49,533 bases of DNA from Chloroflexota bacterium (GCA_016210325.1 JACQUK010000090.1:1-49533), one strand, 5' to 3'. Shown: positions 15,438 through 23,700, counted from the first letter of the stretch. Made by a program: numbers and translations. The notes: generated from the letters alone by a model not told the origin.

Positions 15438-15466
15438 ATACTAGCACAAATGGCTGGGTGTGTCAA
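15438..15466 (-). promoter_or_regulatory. Transposase promoter in the right terminal inverted repeat
   Basis: Reading leftwards: TTGACA (15466-15461), a 17-bp spacer, TAGTAT (15443-15438). The transposase ATG is at 15408. The -35 lies in the terminal repeat, so bound transposase could repress its own gene. Confidence 0.65.
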
Positions 15467-15479
15467 GTATCTAATTGCC

Positions 15480-15487
15480 AGGGTAGT
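15480..15487. repeat. 8-bp target site duplication (right)
   Basis: AGGGTAGT, identical to 12949-12956. Confidence 0.85.
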
Positions 15488-15540
15488 TGGCACCCCTGCG
15501 GGGCGATTAGTCACGGCCGGTCGCAGTGCCCCGGGCCTTC

Positions 15541-17187
15541 CTACAGCGCCCTTCTTAGCGAATAGGCCGTCTCCTGGCTGGTGATGAACTCCAGCAGGGC
15601 CGCGCGCCCCTCCTCGGTGGCCTTGCGGGCGCGGCGGATGGCTGGCGCAATCTCCGCCGGGCTCTCCACCCGCTCGGCGTAGCCGCCCAAAGCTCGCCCG
15701 ATGTCCGCGTAGTTGCCCCCCAGGTCCCGCGCCTGGTACCGCTCGTGGGACACCCGCATGGCGGATGTCTCGATGGCCATGGAGGAGTTGTTCAGGACGA
15801 TGGTCAGGATGGGGATGTTGGACCGTACGGCAGTCTCGAAGTCCAAGCCTACCATGCCGAAGGCGGCGTCGCCCATCAAGTTGATGCAGAACTTGTCGGG
15901 CGCCGCCAGCTTGGCGCCCATGATGAGGCCCAGCCCGGTGCCCAACTGGTGCGACCTGCCCCAGCTCAGGTAGCTCCGGGGTGTAGGCGCCTGGTAGAAG
16001 GGGATGATCTGGTCCCGCGGGCTACCGGAGTCGTGGGTGATGATGGCCTCCCGTGGGTCCACCGTGTGCATCAGCTCCCAGATGACACGGTAGGGGTTGA
16101 TGGGCACCTGGTCAGAGGTGAGCTTGGGCATCCACTCACTGAGCCACGCCTCCCTGACCGACTGCACCTCGGCGGCCACGGCGCCATCGGCGCGGCGGTC
16201 CGCCTTGCCCAGGCGGTCTTTGACGGCTTCGATGAGCTGTCGCAGCACCAGCCGGGCGTCGCCGATGACCGGGTAGTCCACCGGATAGTTCTTGTTGATG
16301 TCCCGCTCGTCGCCCGTGGCATGGATGATGACCTTGCCGGGTGGGATGTTGAAGGACATGGCGTGGCGGGTGAAGCTGCACCCGATGCCGAAGACCACAT
16401 CGGCCTTGCGCAGGAAGTGGACCAGCGGCCCCGTCACCACGGCGCCGCCGGTGCCCAGGGCCAAGGGGTGGCCCTCCGGGAAGGCGCTCTTGCCCAGCAG
16501 GGTGGTCATCACCGGCGCCTGGAGCAGCTCTGCCAGCTCCACCAGCTCGGCGGTGGCCTCAGCGTACAGCACGCCATGGCCCGCGTGGACCACCGGGGCC
16601 TTGGCACCCACCAAGACACGGGCCGCATCGTCCACATCCCTGGGATCGGCGGCAGTGCGGGCTGGCCGGACCGGGCGGTAGGCCGCAATCGCCTCGCCGA
16701 CGTCCTCCATCGCCACGTCGGCGGGCACCTCCAGCATGACGGGGCCGGGCCGCCCCATCCGCAGGCGCGAGAAGACGCGGCGCATGATCTCGGCAATTCG
16801 TCCTGCCTGGTTGACCTGCTCCACCCACTTGGTGACTGCCTCATAGCCGCGCACCGCGCTGAAGTGGGGTGCTACCCCCGCCTGGCTGCGGGCGTAGCCC
16901 AGGGGCAGCAGCAGGACCGGGGACGAGTCGGCGTAGGCGGTGGACACGCCGGGGAAGGCGTTCTCCGCGCCGGGGCCGAACTGCATGGCAAAGACGCCCA
17001 CGCGCTTGCCGTTGGAGACGCGGCTGAACCCGTCGGCGATGCCCACCCCCACGCGCTCCTGGCGGCAGACGATGGGGCGCAGCCCCGCCGCCGCTGCTGC
17101 GTCAATCAGCGGGGTGGTGGGGTAGCAGCTCAGGAACTCCACGCCCTCCCGCTTCAGCACTTCTACAATGGCGTCAATGGTCTTCAT
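15541..17187 (-). CDS. Thiamine-diphosphate-dependent enzyme, acetolactate synthase-like
   Basis: A 548-residue ThDP enzyme with the usual three domains. The activating Glu is near residue 44 ('VCRQERVGVGIADGFSRVSNGKRVGV'), a central domain follows, and the ThDP-Mg motif is 'GDAAFGMVG...VLNNSSM'. The related pair at 25900 and 29838 is only distantly similar. Such proteins include acetolactate synthase, glyoxylate carboligase and benzoylformate decarboxylase-like enzymes; the substrate is not assignable. The ATG at 17187 follows AAGGGAG by six bases, and the open frame beyond it runs into a family B repeat. The transposon has inserted just past its 3' end. Confidence 0.85.
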   Translation of the reverse strand: MKTIDAIVEVLKREGVEFLSCYPTTPLIDAAAAAGLRPIVCRQERVGVGIADGFSRVSNGKRVGVFAMQFGPGAENAFPGVSTAYADSSPVLLLPLGYARSQAGVAPHFSAVRGYEAVTKWVEQVNQAGRIAEIMRRVFSRLRMGRPGPVMLEVPADVAMEDVGEAIAAYRPVRPARTAADPRDVDDAARVLVGAKAPVVHAGHGVLYAEATAELVELAELLQAPVMTTLLGKSAFPEGHPLALGTGGAVVTGPLVHFLRKADVVFGIGCSFTRHAMSFNIPPGKVIIHATGDERDINKNYPVDYPVIGDARLVLRQLIEAVKDRLGKADRRADGAVAAEVQSVREAWLSEWMPKLTSDQVPINPYRVIWELMHTVDPREAIITHDSGSPRDQIIPFYQAPTPRSYLSWGRSHQLGTGLGLIMGAKLAAPDKFCINLMGDAAFGMVGLDFETAVRSNIPILTIVLNNSSMAIETSAMRVSHERYQARDLGGNYADIGRALGGYAERVESPAEIAPAIRRARKATEEGRAALLEFITSQETAYSLRRAL

Positions 17188-17269
17188 GGGCCGCTCCCTT
17201 CTGTCCCAGTGTCGCGCGGATTCTACACCCGGCCGGCGGTGGGTGCCACTGTTGCGGCCTGGCACTCTG

Positions 17270-17396
17270 GGGCTTTTCATTTTCACCCCCTCTCTAACTC
17301 TCCCCCGCACGGGGGGGAGGACAGTCCCTTCCGCCGATGCTTGTAAACCATACAAGGCTAGGATGGGGGTCGAATGACCCACAATGAAAAGGCCCA
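17270..17396 (+). repeat. Dispersed repeat, family B, copy 2
   Basis: The most complete copy. It starts GGGGCTTTTCATTTT and ends CAATGAAAAGGCCC, so the ends are inverted repeats. Internal blocks CCCTCTCTAACTCTCCCCC, GTCCCTTCC and CTAGGATGGGGG match copies 1 and 3. Confidence 0.7.
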
Positions 17397-17439
17397 GAGC
17401 AACGCGCTCGGCGTCAGAACACCAATGCTTGGAGATTGC

Positions 17440-17445
17440 TATAAT
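17440..17445 (+). promoter_or_regulatory. Extended -10 promoter of proB
   Basis: TGCTATAAT gives a perfect -10 (TATAAT) with the extended TGn motif. The -35 is poor, as expected for this type. It lies about 18 bases before the first possible start of proB. Confidence 0.5.
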
Positions 17446-17462
17446 AGGAAGTCGCCGCTTTC

Positions 17463-18665
17463 TTGAAGCTCAACAGGGAGTCGGGGCAGTTGGAGGACAA
17501 CGGAGCGCTCCCCCAGGCAAAAGCCCAGCCTGGCGCCGGCAGCGGCCCACTACCCTACAGCCGCATCGTGGTCAAGGCCGGCACCAACCTGCTGACCGGC
17601 GGGACCGACCGCTTGGACCTGGAGGTGATGGCCTCGTTGGTGGGGCAGATCGCGCGGCTGCGCGACGGCGGCGCCCAGGTGATCCTGGTCTCCTCGGGGG
17701 CCGTGGCCGCCGGGGGCCAGACGCTGCACATCCCACGGGAGCGCCGGCGGGACATCCCCTTCCGCCAGGTGTTGGCGGCAGTGGGCCAGAGCAAGCTGAT
17801 GCACGCTTATGAGCAGCTCTTCGCCTGGAAGGGCATTCCGGTGGCCCAGGCCCTGCTGACCCGCAACGATGTGTCGGACCGCCTGCGCTACCTGAACACC
17901 CGGAACACCCTGTTGGCCCTGCTGGGGCTAGGCGTGGTGCCGGTGGTCAACGAGAATGACGTGGTGGCCGCCGAGGAGTTGGAAGGGGAGAGCTTCGGTG
18001 ACAACGATACGCTCTCGGCCCTGGTGGCCAACGTGGTGGACGCCGACCTGCTGGTGATGCTCAGCGACGTGGCCGGCCTCGCAACAGCCGACCCCCACAC
18101 TGACCGGGAAGCGAAGCTTGTCCCCAGGGTGGAGCGCATTGATGAGGCCATCATGGGGCTGGCCGGAAAGTCTCACAGCGGTAGAAGCCGCGGCGGCATG
18201 GTGACCAAGCTAGAAGCGGCCCGCCTGGCCGCCGCCTCAGGCGTGGCCGTGGTGATTGCCGACGGCCAGGTGCCCGACGTGCTGGTGCGCCTGGCCCAGG
18301 GCGAGGAGATCGGCACCTTCTTTGCTGCCACAGCCAGCAGGCTAGAGAGCCGCCAGCGCTGGCTGCTGAGCGTCTGCTCCAGGCAGGGGGCTATTCAGGT
18401 GGATACGGGCGCCGCCCGCGCCCTGCGCCAGCACGACCGCAGCCTGCTGCCGGCCGGGGTCAGGGAGGTGCAGGGCGAGTTCCAGCGGGGCGAGGTGGTG
18501 CCCATCCTGGGGCCGGACGGCCAGCGCATCGCCGCCGGCCAGGTCAACTATGGCGCTGAGGAGCTTCGACGCATCCAGGGGCGGCGCTCCCGCGAGATCG
18601 CCACCATCCTGGGGTACCAGTACGGAGAAGAGGTGGTGCACCGCAGCAACCTGGTGCCGGTGTAG
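17463..18665 (+). CDS. proB: Glutamate 5-kinase
   Basis: The first committed enzyme of proline synthesis, phosphorylating L-glutamate with ATP. The amino-acid kinase domain shows 'RIVVKAGTNLLTGG', 'VILVSSGAVAAG', 'NENDVVAAEE', 'FGDNDTLSALVANVVDADLLVMLSDVAGL' and 'GRSRGGMVTKLEAA'. A C-terminal PUA domain runs from about residue 290 ('GAIQVDTGAARALRQHDRSLLPAGV'). At 400 codons from a TTG it is slightly longer than usual; the first 30 residues are not conserved, so a later start is possible. proA follows only after an unrelated gene of 376 codons, an unusual interruption of proBA. Confidence 0.92.
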   Translation: MKLNRESGQLEDNGALPQAKAQPGAGSGPLPYSRIVVKAGTNLLTGGTDRLDLEVMASLVGQIARLRDGGAQVILVSSGAVAAGGQTLHIPRERRRDIPFRQVLAAVGQSKLMHAYEQLFAWKGIPVAQALLTRNDVSDRLRYLNTRNTLLALLGLGVVPVVNENDVVAAEELEGESFGDNDTLSALVANVVDADLLVMLSDVAGLATADPHTDREAKLVPRVERIDEAIMGLAGKSHSGRSRGGMVTKLEAARLAAASGVAVVIADGQVPDVLVRLAQGEEIGTFFAATASRLESRQRWLLSVCSRQGAIQVDTGAARALRQHDRSLLPAGVREVQGEFQRGEVVPILGPDGQRIAAGQVNYGAEELRRIQGRRSREIATILGYQYGEEVVHRSNLVPV

Positions 18666-18704
18666 GGGCAAGCTGGCGACTGCTACAGTTGTGACAAGCG
18701 CTGT

Positions 18705-19835
18705 ATGTCCGTATGTGGTGTCGATCCACCGGCGCAAACCGGTTGGTCGACATGGAGGGAATGGGTGGCCCGAGACCGGAATGAAGCGACGCTTCTCATC
18801 GGACAACTAGATAGAGCAACAGGGCTGTCAGCGAACATCCTCAGGAATTTCGACGCGAGGGCGCCTCTCAGCTCGGTGCTAAGTACTGCACGCGGTCTAG
18901 CTGCACTGAGGGGTGATACAGAGACAGTGGCGCTAATTGATTTCATGATATATGGCGTCGGCCAAGTTCCGGGGATTCAAGTGCCCTACAGCGATCCCGC
19001 GTACTTGAAGGCCCTTGACAGGTTTTGGAGCATATTCAGTGTGGTAGACTCCGAGAAAGCATTGTTGGCCGCTAGCTCTAACCAGCGCAACAAGGTGTTA
19101 CCACGGGAGCTTGTTGCTACGGCCGCGGTAAGTGTGTTGGAACAGGGCGATGCCCCCACAGCGCTCCAGCCGGGTGCCAGCGCGGGACAGTTCCATCGGT
19201 GGTTGATACTAAAGCATTCTCATGACCAAACGCAGGCAGCACTGTACCGAGCAAAAGCGTGGGTCTATCAGTATGTGTTCAATGTATCGCAGCAAGCGGC
19301 CCTTGAGAAGCAGGCCCTATCGCTGCTGGGACCAGACTACCGCATTGTGCTTAGTAGTTTGGCTGTTCTCGACACCGAGGTGGGCGCGGAGCTGAGGGCT
19401 GCCCTGGATGCCTTGGGCTCAGACAACCCAGCCAGTTGGGCGCTGGCGGCGTTGGGATGTAGGAGTGTTGTCTTGAAGCTTGGACGGCTATTGTGGAAGA
19501 GCAATGTTCCTACGTACAATTCCCAGTTGCACAAACGCAAACTAACCATACAAGCAGACCAAACTGGTGACAAAGAGGTCAACAAGCTTTGTGCGTATAT
19601 GGATAACGCGGCCGAGAATGCCCTACAGAGCGATAAGAAACTGCTGGAAGAAGCTGACGGGCTGCTTCACGTAGTGTATCAGGTAGGTTCCAAGGGGAAA
19701 GGGGGGGCCGAAAGTGCCCGTTACTCGGAGGCACGGAAGATCGTGGTCGATACGTTTCGACTCGTAGACATACTTGTGCAGGTCACAGGGCTGACGCCAC
19801 TGGTTACGCTTCCCAACGCTCAGCCGCCCAGCTAG
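18705..19835 (+). CDS. AbiTii-like protein inserted between proB and proA
   Basis: A 376-codon gene, visibly more A/T-rich than proB and proA. The segment at residues 45-80 ('ARAPLSSVLSTARGLAALRGDTETVALIDFMIYGV') follows the AbiTii pattern (PLSxxLRxAxxLAxxLGxxEL...EL.GY). The C-terminal half ('CRSVVLKLGRLLWKS...NKLCAYMDNAAENAL') is helical, like effector domains often fused to AbiTii. AbiTii belongs to abortive-infection phage defence. The ATG at 18705 has no ribosome site; a GTG at 18765 follows GGAGGG by five bases and may be the true start. Assignment is by eye only. The protein may be a stand-alone defence gene acquired within the operon. Confidence 0.5.
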   Translation: MSVCGVDPPAQTGWSTWREWVARDRNEATLLIGQLDRATGLSANILRNFDARAPLSSVLSTARGLAALRGDTETVALIDFMIYGVGQVPGIQVPYSDPAYLKALDRFWSIFSVVDSEKALLAASSNQRNKVLPRELVATAAVSVLEQGDAPTALQPGASAGQFHRWLILKHSHDQTQAALYRAKAWVYQYVFNVSQQAALEKQALSLLGPDYRIVLSSLAVLDTEVGAELRAALDALGSDNPASWALAALGCRSVVLKLGRLLWKSNVPTYNSQLHKRKLTIQADQTGDKEVNKLCAYMDNAAENALQSDKKLLEEADGLLHVVYQVGSKGKGGAESARYSEARKIVVDTFRLVDILVQVTGLTPLVTLPNAQPPS

Positions 19836-19883
19836 TCAGGCACAGGCGCGAAAGGTTAATCCCGGCGATAGACGAGGTCCAAC

Positions 19884-21164
19884 ATGCAGAGCGTTGCGAT
19901 TTCCGATGACTTGCTGGCCAAGGGGCGCGCCGCCCGCGCCGCCGCGCGCCAGCTCGCCAAGCTGCCCACGGGCACCAAAGACCGTGTCCTGCACACCCTG
20001 GCTGACCTCTTGGAGGCCCGTCAGGCGCAGGTGCTGGCCGCCAACGCCCAGGACGTGGCGATGGGCCGCGCCGGCGGCCTCGCCGAGGCGCTGCTGGACC
20101 GCCTGCTGCTGACCCCCGAGCGCCTGAAGGGCGTAGCTGCCAACGTGCGCCAGGTGGCGGCGCTGCCGGACCCGGTAGGCGAGCACTTCGACGTGCGGAC
20201 GCTGCCCAACGGCCTCATCGTAGGCCGAAGGCGGGTGCCACTGGGGGTCATCGGCGCCATCTACGAGAGCCGCCCTGATGTGACGATTGACTTCGCGGGC
20301 CTGTCCCTCAAGTCAGGCAACGCCTGCATCCTGCGGGGCGGCAGCGAGGCCATTACTTCAAATACGGCCCTAGTAGCCCTGGCGCGGGAGGCGCTGGCCG
20401 CCAACGGCGTCACGCAGGACGCCGTGCAGTTCGTGGAGAACACCGACCGGGCCCTGGTGCTCCAGATGTTGCAGATGAAGGAGTACATTGACCTGCTGGT
20501 GCCCCGGGGCGGCGCGGAGCTCATCTGCTTCGTAGCGGAGCACGCCGCCATGCCGGCGGTCACCGGTGGCGTTGGCGTGTGCCACACGTATGTAGACCGG
20601 GCCGCCGACCTGGGCAAGGCCGTGCCGGTGGTCTACAACGCCAAGGTGCAGCGGCCCAGCACCTGCAACGCCCTGGACTGCGTGCTGGTCCACACCGGGG
20701 TGGCCCCTCGCTTCCTGCCCCTGCTGGCCCAGGAGTTGGGCCCTGCCGGGGTGGAGCTGCGGTGCGACTCCCGCAGCCTCAGCCTGCTGGGGCCAGAGTC
20801 GCTGGCCAAGGTCGTCCCGGCCACGCAGGAGGACTGGGGCAAGGAGTTCCTGGCCCTGGTCCTGGCGGTGAAGGTGGTAGACTCGCTGGAGGAGGCCATC
20901 GCCCATATCGAGCGCTACGGGTCAGGGCACTCCGAGGCCATCCTGACGGAGGACTACGGGACTGCCATGCGCTTCCTGGACGAAGTGGACGCGGCAGCGG
21001 TGTTCGTCAACGCCAGCACCCGCTTCACCGATGGCGCCCAGTTTGGTTTGGGGGCGGAGGTGGCCATCTCTACCAGCAAGATGCACGCCCGAGGACCCAT
21101 GGGCCTACGGGAGCTTACTTCGTACAAATGGGTGGTGCTGGGAAACGGGCACGTACGGCAATAA
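19884..21164 (+). CDS. proA: Gamma-glutamyl phosphate reductase
   Basis: The second enzyme of proline synthesis, reducing glutamyl-5-phosphate to the semialdehyde with NADPH. It is 426 residues, the usual length, of the aldehyde dehydrogenase superfamily. 'PLGVIGAIYESRPDVTIDFAGLSLKSGNACILRGG' is diagnostic of ProA. The catalytic Cys lies in 'QRPSTCNALDC', and the end has 'FGLGAEVAISTSKMHARGPMGL'. GAGGT lies just before the ATG. It completes the pathway begun by proB upstream, from which it is separated by the AbiTii-like gene. Confidence 0.95.
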   Translation: MQSVAISDDLLAKGRAARAAARQLAKLPTGTKDRVLHTLADLLEARQAQVLAANAQDVAMGRAGGLAEALLDRLLLTPERLKGVAANVRQVAALPDPVGEHFDVRTLPNGLIVGRRRVPLGVIGAIYESRPDVTIDFAGLSLKSGNACILRGGSEAITSNTALVALAREALAANGVTQDAVQFVENTDRALVLQMLQMKEYIDLLVPRGGAELICFVAEHAAMPAVTGGVGVCHTYVDRAADLGKAVPVVYNAKVQRPSTCNALDCVLVHTGVAPRFLPLLAQELGPAGVELRCDSRSLSLLGPESLAKVVPATQEDWGKEFLALVLAVKVVDSLEEAIAHIERYGSGHSEAILTEDYGTAMRFLDEVDAAAVFVNASTRFTDGAQFGLGAEVAISTSKMHARGPMGLRELTSYKWVVLGNGHVRQ

Positions 21165-21230
21165 GACTTGTGAGTGCAGTGCGCCAGGGCGCGGCGTGTC
21201 CCCTTCGCCCTGGCCATGCAGGAGACGGAT

Positions 21231-21539
21231 GTGACGGCCTACTACTTTGAACGGGAATGCCGCACCGCTAACTCTGAGTGCTACTCCATTATGGAAGATG
21301 ACCGCTCCGTTGGGCGGCTGGACCTGCACTTCACCCACTCGGTGGTCCATGCCACCCTCTGCGTTGACGAAAGCATGACGCAGGAGAGCATCCACGAGCT
21401 TATTGAGATCATTGATGAGGAGCTGGTGGACGCCGTAGGGGTAAACCGGGAGGAGTTCATCGTTCACGTGCACCAGGGCCGCGACCTGGGAGTCTTCAGC
21501 GACCACGAGTTTGGCGAAAACGGCGGCGAGGCCGTGTAA
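21231..21539 (+). CDS. Conserved small acidic protein downstream of proA
   Basis: A 102-residue acidic protein of alpha/beta character ('RSVGRLDLHFTHSVVHATLCVDESMTQESIHELIEIIDEELV'). The GTG at 21231 is chosen because AGGAG lies six bases upstream. Longer frames from 21174 or 21216 lack a ribosome site and add an Arg-rich, non-conserved-looking leader. I do not know its function. It follows proA by 66 bases on the same strand and ends at a strong terminator, so it is probably the last gene of the proline operon. Confidence 0.65.
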   Translation: MTAYYFERECRTANSECYSIMEDDRSVGRLDLHFTHSVVHATLCVDESMTQESIHELIEIIDEELVDAVGVNREEFIVHVHQGRDLGVFSDHEFGENGGEAV

Positions 21540-21557
21540 CAACTGCCCGGAAATAAC

Positions 21558-21586
21558 AGCGGGGAGGTTCTAGCCTCCCCGCTTTC
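21558..21586. terminator. Bidirectional terminator
   Basis: A 10-bp stem AGCGGGGAGG/CCTCCCCGCT with a 6-base loop, followed by TTT on the plus strand. It lies between the convergent proA-side operon and the thiol peroxidase gene. Confidence 0.7.
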
Positions 21587-21601
21587 CATTCCCCCCTGTC
21601 C

Positions 21602-22126
21602 TTACTTGCCAGTGAGCTTGCTGACGGCAGCTTTCAGGGCATCGAAATTGGGCTGGCTCCCTACCTCTGGTACATACTCGACGTACCGAATCACATCGCT
21701 CTGGTCAATGAGGAACACCGCCCTGGAGTGGTGGCCTCGCTCCTTCACCAGCACGCCGTACTGCTCCCCGAACTGCTTGTCTTTGAAGTCGGAGAGCGTG
21801 ACCACCTTGTCCACACCGTTCGCCCCACACCAGCGGCCCTGCGTCACCGGCTGGTCCATGCTGACCACGGCGATGACGGCGTTTTCGGGCAGGGTGGCTG
21901 CCAGCTCGTTGAACTTCTTGGTCTCCTCAGTACAGACCGACGTATCCAGGGAGAAGACCGAGGCCAGGACCTTGAATTTACCCTGGAAGGACTTCAGGCC
22001 GGCCGGTTGGTACCGCCTGTCCAGACAGGTGAAGTCAGGGGCCTTGTCCCCCGGCTTCAGCGCCGGGCCCACCAGGGTCAGTGGCTTCCCCCCCAGGGTC
22101 ACTGCACCAGCACGCTCCTGTGGCAT
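21602..22126 (-). CDS. tpx: Thiol peroxidase (atypical 2-Cys peroxiredoxin)
   Basis: A 174-residue peroxiredoxin of the Tpx group, reducing lipid and alkyl hydroperoxides. The peroxidatic Cys is residue 65 ('SLDTSVCTEETKKFN') and the resolving Cys is residue 100 ('GRWCGANG'). This spacing is typical of Tpx, which forms an intramolecular disulfide. The N-terminus 'AGAVTLGGKPLTLVG' is diagnostic. The disulfide would be recycled by thioredoxin, and a thioredoxin reductase gene lies about 2 kb away, but no thioredoxin gene is in the window. It is transcribed alone and ends at the shared terminator. Confidence 0.95.
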   Translation of the reverse strand: MPQERAGAVTLGGKPLTLVGPALKPGDKAPDFTCLDRRYQPAGLKSFQGKFKVLASVFSLDTSVCTEETKKFNELAATLPENAVIAVVSMDQPVTQGRWCGANGVDKVVTLSDFKDKQFGEQYGVLVKERGHHSRAVFLIDQSDVIRYVEYVPEVGSQPNFDALKAAVSKLTGK

Positions 22127-22391
22127 AGCACCCCCCTTTGTAACTTGCCTCCGGCGACATCAAATACGCAATTCTTATTCTTTCAATCTTTTTGCTTCAC
22201 GTCAACCTGAAGGGCTATGAACCTTTTCGGGAGCAAGATCGTGGAAGCTGCGGCGTTCCAGGGACCTGTCCCCAAGGACCCCCACCATTAGCTTCTCCCT
22301 GAGACCTGGCAGAGGGGCAGCCCCAAGATGAGCCTAGGGATGAGACGGCGTTGTTGATACCCTGCCACTTCTTCGGCTCGTGGTGAGCTTG

Positions 22392-22464
22392 TCGAACCAT
22401 GAGCGGAGGTATCCCGGGTCCGCTCGCCCTTCGACTCAGGGCGAGCGGACGATGCCAACGGGCC
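22392..22464 (+). repeat. Dispersed repeat, family C, copy 2
   Basis: TCGAACCATGAGCGG, then GGTCCGCTCGCCCTTCGA and AGGGCGAGCGGAC, the same block order as at 1022 and 47403. It occupies the gap between tpx and the SIS gene, where no coding frame is supported (22127-22506). Confidence 0.6.
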
Positions 22465-22506
22465 GCGTATGACGTCCGGAGGTGGCTGATAGCCTGCTGC
22501 CGCCGC

Positions 22507-23586
22507 TCATAGCGCGTAGTGCCGCCGCGCCGCCTGGTGCAGAGGGTCGTTCAGGCGGAACACGTCGGGGTTGCGCCCCAGCTCCAGGGCCAGCCAGTAG
22601 GTGAAGAGATAGAGGGGCGTCAAGTAGACGATGGGCGTGAAGAACTCCGGGACAGGTGGCAGTGACAGGACTTCGTGGGCAACGGCCGCCATGTCCTTGT
22701 CGCCCTCCTGGACCAAGGCAGCCAGGTGGGCGCCCGTCTCACGGACGGCCCGCCCTATCTCCAGGGCGCGCTCGTACCCCGGCCCCGGCGGCGCAATGAG
22801 GGTGACCAGGCACCCTGCTGTGGTGGCGACGAAGGGGCCGTGGAGGAACTCCTCCATCTCAAAGGCGGTGGTGACAGGGTACGCTGCCTCGTTGATTTTT
22901 AGCGCTACCTCGTAGGCGGTGGCGGCGTTAGGCCCCCACCCGGCGAAGCAGAACCATCCGGATCCCTTGACGCTTTTCGCCCACTGGCGTACCTGTGGCT
23001 CCAGGGCTAAGGCGGCTGTGACCTGTTCCGGCAAGGCTCGAAGAGACCCCGCGTGGGCCTCTCCGCCAAGGTGTACAGCCACCATCGCCAGGGACGTCAT
23101 GGCTCCGGTGTTGCTGATCGTGAAGGCTGAAGAGCGGTCCTGGTAGCTGGTCCGGAGCACCACGTCGGCCAGGTCCACCCTGGCGGCCGAGTCCTGGCCC
23201 GTCACCACGGCGGTCAGTGCCCCTGCCTGCTTCGCCAGGGCCAGGGCCTTGAGGGAGTACTGCTTGGTGCCCCGGTGGCTCAGCACAATGACCACGTCTC
23301 CGGCACCGAGCCGAGGCGGGTAGGCGCAGAACTCAAAAGAGTTCCAGGCGCGGGCGTCATCCCTGCCACCCACCTGGCGCAACAGGTGCTCACCCACCAG
23401 GGAGGCGTGCCAGGAGGTGCCGATGCCAACGATGTGGACCTGTCGCGCAGCGAGGACTCGGGCCGCCAACGCCTTGGCAGCTTCGCCCTGGGAGTCCAGG
23501 ATGCCGCGGACGGCTTTGGGCTGGTCGTGAATGCACTCGTACATGTGGTAGGGATGAGCAGAACGGGGTGCGGGTGGAGTTGCCAT
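22507..23586 (-). CDS. SIS-domain sugar isomerase-like protein (GlmS isomerase half)
   Basis: A 359-residue protein with two SIS domains and no glutaminase domain. The first has 'VHIVGIGTSWHASLVGEHLL' and 'VIVLSHRGTKQYSLKALALAKQAGA'; the second has 'FCFAGWGPNAATAYEVALKINEAAYPVTTAFEMEEFLHGP', the Glu-rich motif of the GlmS isomerase. Relatives isomerise or deaminate amino-sugar phosphates (AgaS, FrlB, GlmS C-terminal). Without the Gln amidotransferase half it probably acts on a pre-aminated substrate. It starts after an excellent AAGGAGG. It is monocistronic, with 468 noncoding bases between it and the divergent trxB. Confidence 0.85.
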   Translation of the reverse strand: MATPPAPRSAHPYHMYECIHDQPKAVRGILDSQGEAAKALAARVLAARQVHIVGIGTSWHASLVGEHLLRQVGGRDDARAWNSFEFCAYPPRLGAGDVVIVLSHRGTKQYSLKALALAKQAGALTAVVTGQDSAARVDLADVVLRTSYQDRSSAFTISNTGAMTSLAMVAVHLGGEAHAGSLRALPEQVTAALALEPQVRQWAKSVKGSGWFCFAGWGPNAATAYEVALKINEAAYPVTTAFEMEEFLHGPFVATTAGCLVTLIAPPGPGYERALEIGRAVRETGAHLAALVQEGDKDMAAVAHEVLSLPPVPEFFTPIVYLTPLYLFTYWLALELGRNPDVFRLNDPLHQAARRHYAL

Positions 23587-23674
23587 GCCTTACCTCCTTT
23601 ACACAGATGCCTGGTCCGACTAGAAGCCGCTGGGCCTCTCCAGGGCTACAAACTATCCCGAAATTGCCCGGGCA

Positions 23675-23700
23675 CCGCATCCTTCCACAGAAGGATGCGG
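23675..23700. repeat. Hairpin repeat, family D, copy 2
   Basis: CCGCATCCTTC-CACA-GAAGGATGCGG, the same arms as the palindrome at 5829-5858. The outer bases GGGCA/TGCCC nearby could extend the stem. A second short hairpin (CTCCCTC/GAGGGAG) lies nearby within 23587-24054; nothing coding was seen there. Confidence 0.65.

Larger units (their letters stand above)
12957..15479 (-). mobile_element. IS1595-family transposon with passenger genes (2,523 bp)
   Basis: The ends are 23-bp terminal inverted repeats (12957-12979 and 15457-15479) that match at 20 positions, including the shared ATACTTGACACACC. They are bounded by the direct repeat AGGGTAGT. Inside are an IS1595-type transposase (minus strand), a DUF5343 gene (minus), two small overlapping genes (plus) and a structured left end. 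Both terminal repeats contain a TTGACA that forms a near-consensus, inward-facing promoter. All coding frames are intact, so it looks recently active. A simple IS1595 element is roughly 1 kb; this one carries about 1.4 kb of cargo. Confidence 0.88.

Noticed and set aside
15745-17346. 533-codon open frame antisense to the ThDP enzyme
   Set aside because: Low-complexity His/Gly/Gln composition, no ribosome site, and it spans a family B repeat. The minus-strand enzyme accounts for the region.
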